The notes under the pieces were generated by a model, which did not search any database, had not been told where the DNA came from, and saw nothing but the letters and a program-made list of their open reading frames with translations. The position numbers and the translations under genes are program-made. Positions 1-6,392 of a DNA stretch of 13,461 bases are shown piece after piece. Source of the DNA: Chitinophaga pinensis (GTDB lineage: Bacteria > Bacteroidota > Bacteroidia > Chitinophagales > Chitinophagaceae); assembly GCA_943331145.2 (NCBI GenBank), contig CALQKL020000041.1, forward strand, positions 1 to 13,461, read 5' to 3'. Within the stretch, counting starts at the first letter, position 1, and each line of letters begins with the position of its first letter.

Positions 1-534
1 ATCGAAAATATTCATTGATTGCATTCTTGAATTAAATAAGTCTCTACCAACAAAATCAAAGTAGAGATTATACGCATCATTGTTACTCATTATCATCATT
101 TCTCTTAGAAACTGCAACATGGTTGGGTTTTTATGTTTTGAAACATAATTATTGGTTGCAAAATCACAACTGCATGTATTTACAGAAATGCGGTCATTGA
201 TATTAACTCCGGAATCTTTTATACTTGTTAGTTTTTCTAGCGCAACGAAAGCCAAAGGGAATTTAATTAAACTTGCTGGGTAATAATATTGATTTCCTTG
301 ATTGATGGAATAGGTATGGTAATTGATTTTATCAGCATGCTTTTCAACTTTTGTGTAGATGAGTTGAAAATAATACTTCGATGGGTTTTTTAATACTTGA
401 TCTAATAAAGGATCTTTATTAAGTAAAATATGTTGCAGTGTTGAATCCGTAATTGTTTCAAAATTTGGTAATGACTGGGCATTGGATGTTTTTATCAAGA
501 ATAAGAAACAAAAATAAATTATGACTTTCTTCAT
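1..534 (-). CDS. Class A beta-lactamase-like serine hydrolase, C-terminus cut by window edge
   Basis: The first 178 codons of an exported serine hydrolase are present; the rest lies beyond base 1. The product starts MKKVIIYFCFLFLIKTSNAQ, a Sec signal peptide with likely cleavage after SNA or NAQ. The catalytic SxxK motif is S88-L-I-K91 in PASLIKFP, and a second motif S150-N-N-D sits 62 residues later, about the spacing of S70 and S130 in class A beta-lactamases. That motif is normally SDN, so the middle Asp is Asn here. The KTG motif would lie outside the window. The family (Beta-lactamase2, PF13354) includes true beta-lactamases and many enzymes of unknown substrate. The unusually long N-terminal part before SxxK and the SNN variant argue against a classic resistance enzyme. 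Envelope hydrolase or transpeptidase-like activity is an inference. The start is ATG at 534; the next gene upstream ends 74 nt away, so co-transcription is possible. Confidence 0.8.
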   Translation of the reverse strand, partial: MKKVIIYFCFLFLIKTSNAQSLPNFETITDSTLQHILLNKDPLLDQVLKNPSKYYFQLIYTKVEKHADKINYHTYSINQGNQYYYPASLIKFPLAFVALEKLTSIKDSGVNINDRISVNTCSCDFATNNYVSKHKNPTMLQFLREMMIMSNNDAYNLYFDFVGRDLFNSRMQSMNIFD

Positions 535-608
535 TTAAATTATGACTTCAATGTTTTCAGCACTAAATAATAACTGGATTAATTTAATTAGGGTATAAAA
601 AGGAGTAA

Positions 609-1349
609 TTATCTACCAAAATCATCACCATAATCAACAGCATACTTTTCATATCGTTGAATTAATTTAATGTTCTTGATTTCAATGTCTGTTAAATAAT
701 TTTTTATATCTACAGTATTTGGAACATACCAATCTTCTAGTTCAAACATCATTCTAATATCCTTTTTTCTAAAGCAAAAACCATGTCTTGCAAAAATTTC
801 ATTACGCATGTAGCTTAATGTTTGCTTATCTAAATTTTCAACGTCACTAGTCGCTAAAACTGAGGTAGAAGTTTGGGGGTATTGCCCAGCTTGAGGGTTA
901 TAAGTAAATGATTTTTTATTAAGTGTATATTTTTTAGGCGACACCGTTTTCTTAAAAGGAGTCCAAGTTCCAGTTAATTCTTCTGGTTTATTTTCATCAA
1001 TTTGAAACTCAAAAGCCCCATCATATTTATCATCACCAGGTTCAGACGCTGTAATTAAAAATAAGTTGTTTTCCTTTTTTATGCTTCCCGAAAATGGACG
1101 ATCATTACCACCCACAATTGTTCGGCCTTCAATTGTGTTATCTTCAACTTTTGATATTAATAACCTGATTTTGTTATCTAGTGGATCTTCTCCAAAAACA
1201 CCTACATAAGAGCCACAAATATCTTGATTTGTAAGACTTGATTTAGCCTCCTTTTCAATTGGGGATTTGGCTTCATCTTTTTTACTTGATTTGTCATTAC
1301 AAGAAAAATTAAAAATTGTAAACGTAATTAAAAATAAAAAAAGTCTCAT
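609..1349 (-). CDS. YARHG-domain lipoprotein
   Basis: A 246-residue lipoprotein. The signal MRLFLFLITFTIFNFSC has a lipobox-like FSC with C17 as the probable lipidated residue, followed by a Ser/Lys/Glu-rich linker to about residue 40. Residues 45-135 are rich in alternating beta-type sequence (GSYVGVFGED to LTGTWTPF), resembling the small beta-barrel domains that often precede YARHG. Residues 175-236 hold a YARHG domain (PF13308): the signature RNEIFARHGFCF at 182-193, then W207-Y208-P and a terminal helix. YARHG domains occur in extracellular or envelope proteins and their biochemical role is not established. The gene is transcribed away from the DUF2306 gene, with start codons only 12 bp apart, so its promoter must lie inside that neighbour's coding sequence. 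It may run into the serine hydrolase gene 74 nt downstream. The assignment as a YARHG lipoprotein is firm; its function is unknown. Confidence 0.85.
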   Translation of the reverse strand: MRLFLFLITFTIFNFSCNDKSSKKDEAKSPIEKEAKSSLTNQDICGSYVGVFGEDPLDNKIRLLISKVEDNTIEGRTIVGGNDRPFSGSIKKENNLFLITASEPGDDKYDGAFEFQIDENKPEELTGTWTPFKKTVSPKKYTLNKKSFTYNPQAGQYPQTSTSVLATSDVENLDKQTLSYMRNEIFARHGFCFRKKDIRMMFELEDWYVPNTVDIKNYLTDIEIKNIKLIQRYEKYAVDYGDDFGR

Positions 1350-1361
1350 ATTTATAAAATT

Positions 1362-2021
1362 ATGAAAAAATTCTTTACCTATAAAAATATTTTAATATTA
1401 ATAGTATTATTTTATTTTATTATTTTAATGTTACGGATTACCATTAGATACATTCCTTACAATTTAGATGTTGGCTTCCTGATCATAAAGCAAGATTACA
1501 TTCACATAAAGCATTGGCGTTATGCCTTTTTTATTCACGTTTATACAAGTCTATTTGTGTTATTTGCAGGAGCTACTCAGTTTTCTAAATATTTATTGCA
1601 AAAACATAAAAAACTGCATAGGATATTTGGGTATGCATATTCAATAAATGTATTGATGATAACAGGCCCAGCGGCTTTGATTATGAGTTTCTATGCAAAT
1701 GGTGGCACTATTTCAAAAATAGCTTTTATATTATTGTCATTTTTATGGCTATACTATACATTAGTTGCTTTAATCAAAGCAAGACAACTTTCGTTTAAAG
1801 CACATGAAAGATTTATGATTAGAAGTTATGCGCTTACCCTTTCTGCAATAACCCTCCGCATTTGGAAATTTTTAATAATGAATTTTTTAGATATACCTCC
1901 AATGGATGTATATCGAATTGTTGCTTGGTTGGGATGGGGCTTAAATTTAATCTTCGCAGAAATTTATATACAAAGAATGAAAAAACGCGCAACAGAAATA
2001 AAAAACATAAAAGGAGATTAA
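1362..2021 (+). CDS. DUF2306-family multi-pass membrane protein
   Basis: A 219-residue inner-membrane protein with about six hydrophobic segments (near residues 9-29, 52-72, 90-112, 118-138, 152-172 and 183-200). The features typical of DUF2306 (PF10067) are visible: an H54-centred start to TM2 (FFIHVYTSLF), the loop KKLHRIFGYAY after it with a conserved His and Gly, and AHERFMIRSYALTLSAITLR before TM5, where the His, Arg and Ser/Tyr are the usual invariant residues. Conserved membrane histidines have led to suggestions of heme or cofactor binding in related families, but no function is established. The ATG at 1362 is preferred because the next Met (residue 23) would delete the first membrane segment. 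It is a single-gene unit, divergent from the YARHG lipoprotein and convergent with the lipoprotein ending at 2086. It reads into a possible terminator at 2059. Confidence 0.85.
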   Translation: MKKFFTYKNILILIVLFYFIILMLRITIRYIPYNLDVGFLIIKQDYIHIKHWRYAFFIHVYTSLFVLFAGATQFSKYLLQKHKKLHRIFGYAYSINVLMITGPAALIMSFYANGGTISKIAFILLSFLWLYYTLVALIKARQLSFKAHERFMIRSYALTLSAITLRIWKFLIMNFLDIPPMDVYRIVAWLGWGLNLIFAEIYIQRMKKRATEIKNIKGD

Positions 2022-2058
2022 TTAAATCATCTAATGTTATTTACCTTATGTGTTTTTT

Positions 2059-2096
2059 TAAGCATTCATTAGTCAACATTAATGCTTACTTTTTTT
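2059..2096 (+). terminator. Weak candidate intrinsic terminator after the DUF2306 gene
   Basis: An 8-bp inverted repeat, TAAGCATT (2059-2066) and AATGCTTA (2081-2088), with a 14-nt loop, is followed after one C by a run of seven T (2090-2096). It lies 38 nt past the DUF2306 stop. The T tract falls inside the last lysine codons of the convergent gene, so the two 3' ends overlap. The stem has only two G-C pairs, so stability is doubtful. In the minus direction the run after the stem reads A, so it does not serve the opposite gene. Confidence 0.35.
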
Positions 2097-3267
2097 CCGC
2101 CAATAATAAATTTTGTTTACCATTAAAATAATGATAGCCCATGTTAAATGGCAAAGGGTTTACTTGATTTTTAACTTTATAAAGCGAGTCTAGTTCCTTT
2201 TGATAAACACCTGAAAAATCACTTATTGGTTTTTCGTAAACGCCCCATAATGAAAGCTTCCAATCGTTTGTAAAATATCTTTCTGCAATTCCAGTATCGT
2301 CTTGTAAAACATACTTACTCTTATTTAATACTAAGTTTCTGATTGTTGAAAAACCATTATAATGTAAAAGATAAGATGCGCTTTTTAAGTATGATACTGT
2401 ATTTGAAGGAATTGTTTTTTCGAAAAACTGCATGATTTCAGGATGATTTTGCATACTTGGATCTTCAGCATTGAACGACAAATAATCAATTTGTAAACTG
2501 TTTATTAAATCTTTGGTGTAATTAATTTCAACACCATAAATGTTTGCATAACTAAAGGTATCTTTTTCAAATTCAAAATAAACTTTTTCACCAGCAGCAT
2601 TCAATTTGAAATTTTTAATGGAGATCAATTTGAAATTTGATTTCACTAAGAATGTAGAAATTAATGGAGTAACGCCATTTAAAGAATCACTTTTCAAATC
2701 CTTCATCATATTTTTTGTGATGAAATAACTCTTACCAAAATAATCGCGCAATGATTTCTGCATTAATGGCATGCTGTTTAAAGCAAATTCATTTCCATAT
2801 TTAGACATATCTTTTCCTGGCAACTCCAATCCAAACATAACGATATGTTTTGTTTGTGTGAACAGGGTATTGGGGATTAGAAAATCAGGACCAGAAAATG
2901 GATAAAATAAAAAATCAGTGTTTATACAAGATTCAGGAAGTGCACTGCTTTTCCAATTTGAAATCGGTGTCAACAAATTGGTGTTCATCTTATTCCATAA
3001 AGCATTTGAGGCTGTGCAATTTTCCAAAAACTTATTTTTTTTGCTTATGTCTGAATTCAAATCAATCGAAGTAGTATCACAAGCAAGTATGCCATAAAAA
3101 TTATTCAAATTAACATCTGTATTTAATTTTGCAACAACAGCAGTATCTTCTTTTTTCACGTTGGTTTCATTTGTAGCATCTTTTTTCTTCGATGTACAAT
3201 TGCTGAAGATTACAGACACCATAAAAACAAGCAACACAACACTGAACTGATATTTCATTTTTGACAT
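2086..3267 (-). CDS. Lipoprotein paralogous to the lipoprotein half of the adjacent fusion
   Basis: A 393-residue lipoprotein whose family I cannot name. The signal ends at FSNC with C24 as the likely lipidated residue. ATG codons at 3267 (MSKMKY) and 3258 (MKY) are both possible starts; the second gives the more standard signal. A charged linker runs to about residue 45. The mature domain aligns along its whole length with residues 455-812 of the upstream gene: FYPFSGPDF at 121-129 in both, SASYL at 296-300, FS then RN at 306-311, LQDDTGI at 321-327 (IQDDSGI in the partner), and LPFNMGY at 373-379 (LPFAIGY). The shared acidic QDD[ST]GI block and the SGPD loop are the best candidates for a functional site. 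The gene follows the fusion after 24 nt and is probably translated from the same transcript. Members of this family occur as stand-alone proteins; I infer a periplasmic or surface-exposed role and propose no activity. Confidence 0.85.
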   Translation of the reverse strand: MSKMKYQFSVVLLVFMVSVIFSNCTSKKKDATNETNVKKEDTAVVAKLNTDVNLNNFYGILACDTTSIDLNSDISKKNKFLENCTASNALWNKMNTNLLTPISNWKSSALPESCINTDFLFYPFSGPDFLIPNTLFTQTKHIVMFGLELPGKDMSKYGNEFALNSMPLMQKSLRDYFGKSYFITKNMMKDLKSDSLNGVTPLISTFLVKSNFKLISIKNFKLNAAGEKVYFEFEKDTFSYANIYGVEINYTKDLINSLQIDYLSFNAEDPSMQNHPEIMQFFEKTIPSNTVSYLKSASYLLHYNGFSTIRNLVLNKSKYVLQDDTGIAERYFTNDWKLSLWGVYEKPISDFSGVYQKELDSLYKVKNQVNPLPFNMGYHYFNGKQNLLLAEKK

Positions 3268-3291
3268 AGTAAATAGTTTTTTAAAAATTGA

Positions 3292-5730
3292 TTAATGAAT
3301 TACTTCAAGATTTGTTTCATTAAATTTTAGGTTATAGCCTATTGCAAAAGGCAAAGGTTTTATCGTAGAATCTGTTTTATATTTTAACGCCAAATCGTTC
3401 TGCATTAAATGTTTAAAAACTGGGATTACTTTTGTAAACTTACCATACAAAGTATATGGGCGATTTGAAGCAGTAATGTATTTAAACCCAATGCCACTGT
3501 CGTCTTGTATATGTAATGCAGAGTTTTTTAAAATGAAATTTCTTACCACACTAAATGGTTCAACAGACATAAGATAAGAAGCAGATTTTGTTAAACTTAC
3601 GATTGAAGCATTCCCCGCTTTTTCTTTTACCCATTCTAGCCAATTTGTATCGTTTAATAAACCTTCATCTGAAATGTTTTTAGAGAAAAAATACAACTCA
3701 GATATTACGCCTGAAGGTTGTCTAAATTTAGCATAACAAACATTACCATTTGTATTGTCTGTTATTGTAGTAAATGTTTTGGTTGTTGAATTCCAGTTTA
3801 ATATGGACAATGATTCAATGTCGCAATTCATTCGCTTTAGGTAAAAAGCAATTACATCTGCAACCCCTTTTTCTTCAAACTGTTTTTCCATGTCTAAGGT
3901 GCGAAAGAAACCAAATTTTGTACTGAAATAAAAATATTTTTCTGCATTATTTAAAAACCCCGAATCATGCTTACTGGTAGAAAAAATATTTGATTTCAAA
4001 TTTCCTGCATTTTCTAATCCAGCCATGATATAGCATTTTGCATCAGGATAAAATGCGTTTGCAAATGCAAAATCTGGTCCACTAAACGGATAAAAAACCA
4101 AAGTATTGGAATTTATATAACTGTCATATTTTTCTTCATGCATCCATTTTGTAATGGGAGATAAAACATTTTGGTAACAGGCATTCCATGAGTTATTGAT
4201 ATTATTTGCTAGCATTTTTTTTGTACCATCAAAACTTGACGTATCCATAGCAGAAAGCAATAGCGCTTTATTATTTAATGTAGTATCGTATTTAAATGCT
4301 ATAGTTTTTGTTGATGAATCTGTTTTTACAACTGGCGTTTCATCTTCTTTAATTTTTTTATCTTGGTTGTTGCAAGAGCAAATGCAGCAAGAAATTAAAA
4401 CAGCTGTGCCAATCTTAATGCCTCTTTTTTTGAAGTTTATTAAATAATAAACGATTCCACCTAATGCTACAAATCCAACCCCGGTTAAAGATTCAATCGT
4501 TTTGTTGTGCAGAAGATAAAACATAATCCAAATATTAAATAATGAAAATAGAATTGGTGTGAGTGGATATAGCGGTACTTTAATTGGTCTTTCAGCATTC
4601 GGTTGCTTCCACCTTAATACAATTACTGCCAAGGAAGTTAATGTTGTAAAAATGCACAATACAAATCCGATGCAGGTTACAATAAATTCAAAACTGCTGG
4701 TTATCAGTAAAACTATTGAAATGCTTGATTGCAAAATGATGGCCTTAATGGGCACATTGTTTTTGTTGTTGGAAGAAAAATAATTGAATTCATTATAATC
4801 CAATGCAATTCTTTTTATAACCCTTGGTCCAACCATTACCATTGAGCTAATTGTAGAAATTAATAAAAAAGAAATGACAGAACTTACAATTAACGCTCCG
4901 TGTTTTCCAAAAATTCGGATAGCTGAAATATACGCTACATCTTCCTTTCCCCTTAACTCATCTGCATTTGCGGAAATTAGAAAAACATAGTTTAGCAACA
5001 CGTATAAAACGGTAACAATTAAAGTTCCAACTATGATGGATTTTGGTACATTTTTTTTGGGATTTTCTACTTCATCAATTACGTATGCTGATGCATTCCA
5101 ACCTGAATATGCGTATGAGACAAATATCAAACCAACCCAAAATCCTGGCGTAAAGAGATCTAACATAATCTGTTTAGAAAAAACAAAGTTTGTATGTACA
5201 TCCGTGTACTTGTTTTCAAAAAACATGTAAAGCCCTGCCAATATAAATACTACAATCAAAATTACCTTTCCAGTTGTAAGAAATACTTGAAATCTTGCAC
5301 CTGTATTGATGCGAAAGCAATGAATAATGGTTATTAAAACGATGATGAAAATTGAAATTAAAGTAGGGTGGAAGCCCGTTAAAAAAAGATTGCCAAAATA
5401 TTTTGAAAATGCATAAGCGGCAGCGGTAATCGGAGCCGCAAAGCCTAAAATAGCGGAAGTCCAACCCGAAAGGAATCCAGTGAAATTGCCAAATGAAATC
5501 TTTAAAAAATGATATTCTCCTCCTGATTTTGGGAAAGCTGCACTTAATTCTGAATAGCAAAATGAACCCAAAATGGCATGAAGTCCTCCAAGCAACCAAA
5601 GCAATAGAATAGAATTGTAATTGCTTATATCATACAATTGAAAACCAAGACTGGTAAAAATTCCTACACCAATCATATTTGCAATAACCAATGAAATTGC
5701 AGCAGCATACCCTAATTTATTTTTTCTCAA
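3292..5730 (-). CDS. APC-family amino-acid permease fused to an internal lipoprotein signal and a C-terminal domain
   Basis: An 812-residue chimera. Residues 1-436 form a complete 12-TM permease of the amino acid-polyamine-organocation superfamily, most like the LAT/SteT type: GVGIF in TM1 (21-25), FPKSGGEYHF after TM2 (66-75), YSGWNASAY in TM6 (208-216), then EVENPKKNVPKSI (220-232). It should import or exchange amino acids by proton or antiport coupling; the substrate is not readable. Residues 434-453 then look exactly like a lipoprotein signal: KKRGIK, a short hydrophobic run, LISC (C448) and ICSC (C453) followed by NNQDKK. Residues 455-812 are a full copy of the domain encoded by the next gene (FYPFSGPDF at 546-554, QDDSG at 742-746, LPFAIGY at 793-799). 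With 12 TMs and a cytoplasmic C-terminus, a thirteenth segment would place this domain in the periplasm. The start codon is TTG at 5730; no in-frame ATG lies between the upstream stop and residue 19. The permease call is firm. Whether one fused product is made is uncertain. Confidence 0.85.
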   Translation of the reverse strand: MRKNKLGYAAAISLVIANMIGVGIFTSLGFQLYDISNYNSILLLWLLGGLHAILGSFCYSELSAAFPKSGGEYHFLKISFGNFTGFLSGWTSAILGFAAPITAAAYAFSKYFGNLFLTGFHPTLISIFIIVLITIIHCFRINTGARFQVFLTTGKVILIVVFILAGLYMFFENKYTDVHTNFVFSKQIMLDLFTPGFWVGLIFVSYAYSGWNASAYVIDEVENPKKNVPKSIIVGTLIVTVLYVLLNYVFLISANADELRGKEDVAYISAIRIFGKHGALIVSSVISFLLISTISSMVMVGPRVIKRIALDYNEFNYFSSNNKNNVPIKAIILQSSISIVLLITSSFEFIVTCIGFVLCIFTTLTSLAVIVLRWKQPNAERPIKVPLYPLTPILFSLFNIWIMFYLLHNKTIESLTGVGFVALGGIVYYLINFKKRGIKIGTAVLISCCICSCNNQDKKIKEDETPVVKTDSSTKTIAFKYDTTLNNKALLLSAMDTSSFDGTKKMLANNINNSWNACYQNVLSPITKWMHEEKYDSYINSNTLVFYPFSGPDFAFANAFYPDAKCYIMAGLENAGNLKSNIFSTSKHDSGFLNNAEKYFYFSTKFGFFRTLDMEKQFEEKGVADVIAFYLKRMNCDIESLSILNWNSTTKTFTTITDNTNGNVCYAKFRQPSGVISELYFFSKNISDEGLLNDTNWLEWVKEKAGNASIVSLTKSASYLMSVEPFSVVRNFILKNSALHIQDDSGIGFKYITASNRPYTLYGKFTKVIPVFKHLMQNDLALKYKTDSTIKPLPFAIGYNLKFNETNLEVIH
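4415..4431 (-). other. Fusion junction: A7 run, -1-frame stop and near-start ATT codon
   Basis: On the coding strand the junction reads TTC, seven A, GAGGC, then ATT AAG ATT. In the annotated frame this is F433-K-K-R-G-I438-K-I. A -1 slip in the A run, or one extra A, gives K-K-K-R-H and then TAA at 4417-4415, ending the permease with a normal-looking basic tail. That stop overlaps by one base the ATT codon (4419-4417) for I438, the first residue of a stretch that would be a standard lipoprotein signal if the codon were ATG. Loss of one A would also terminate the permease, 13 codons further into the other frame. The bases are directly visible; the interpretation is inference. Confidence 0.5.
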
Positions 5731-5754
5731 TTTTTGAAATTGTTGATGTACAAA

Positions 5755-6336
5755 CTAATTTTTTGGTCTTCCAGCACCGTAATAAATATTGCTATAATAT
5801 TTGCTGTTCAAATCATCGATAGTTATCCCTTTATTTACACTGGCATGAACAAATTTATTATTTCCAAGATAGAATGCAACATGGGTTAAATAAGATTTGT
5901 CTTTATGTTTAAAAAACAACAAATCACCAATTTGTAATTCTGCCCTGTTTATTTTAATGCATTTATTGTACTGATCACCAACTATTCGGTCTGTCGAAAT
6001 TCCATACACATCTTTCAAAAGTACTTGAGTAAAACCAGAGCAGTCTGTTCCCTTCAATGTATTGCCGCCATATAAATATTTGACACCGTACCAGCTTTCG
6101 ATAAAATTCAAAAGTTCATTATTTTTTAAACTTTCTACATTAACACCTAAAATGATCGCATATTTAAATTGAAGAGATGTTGCTTCCTCGATTTCATCTT
6201 CCATCAAATTAACTTTATTCATATTTACCAATAAAGTATCATTTGGATTTTCTATATATGGGATAGAAAAACCATTATTAGCCCAAGAAGTCGGGCCTAT
6301 AAATACCAATGATATGAAAAAAAGAAATTGCTTCAT
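5755..6336 (-). CDS. Secreted NlpC/P60 cysteine peptidase
   Basis: A 193-residue exported hydrolase. The signal peptide has a probable SWA cleavage site at residue 19. Residues 74-193 are an NlpC/P60 domain (PF00877) with the catalytic Cys in GTDCSGF (C99), the His in LTHVAFYLG (H152) and the third polar residue as H164 in FVHAS. The YLYGGNTLKGTDCSG start and QIGDLLFF before the His are family hallmarks. Such enzymes cut bonds within peptidoglycan stem peptides, typically gamma-D-Glu to diamino acid. About 50 residues between the signal and the domain carry no recognisable SH3 or LysM module, so substrate targeting is unclear. The TAG stop is followed after 24 nt by the TTG start of the permease fusion, in the same reading frame. 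A promoter-like element sits 37 nt upstream, so this gene may head a three-gene unit with the fusion and the free lipoprotein. Confidence 0.92.
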   Translation of the reverse strand: MKQFLFFISLVFIGPTSWANNGFSIPYIENPNDTLLVNMNKVNLMEDEIEEATSLQFKYAIILGVNVESLKNNELLNFIESWYGVKYLYGGNTLKGTDCSGFTQVLLKDVYGISTDRIVGDQYNKCIKINRAELQIGDLLFFKHKDKSYLTHVAFYLGNNKFVHASVNKGITIDDLNSKYYSNIYYGAGRPKN

Positions 6337-6372
6337 AAATTAAAACATATGCTAATATTTTTTAAAGGGGGG

Positions 6373-6380
6373 CAAATGTA
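6373..6380 (-). promoter_or_regulatory. Candidate Bacteroidota -7 promoter element for the NlpC/P60 gene
   Basis: The minus strand reads TACATTTG here, an exact match to the Bacteroidota sigma-factor -7 consensus TAnnTTTG. Transcription would begin near 6366, giving a leader of about 30 nt before the ATG at 6336. No clear TTG -33 element is visible 19-21 bp upstream, which lowers confidence. A run of six C on the coding strand (6372-6367) directly follows the element and is unusual in this AT-rich DNA. Confidence 0.4.
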
Positions 6381-6392
6381 AATAATATATTT

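Noticed and set aside
1862..2131. Open plus-strand frame of 89 codons overlapping the end of the DUF2306 gene
   Set aside because: It lies in another frame of a clear membrane-protein gene, has Asn/Lys-rich composition typical of out-of-frame AT-rich DNA, and runs into the convergent gene.
5216..5599. Open minus-strand frame of 127 codons inside the permease
   Set aside because: It is an alternative frame of a permease whose conserved motifs are all in the annotated frame; the product is rich in Phe, Cys and His with no recognisable fold.
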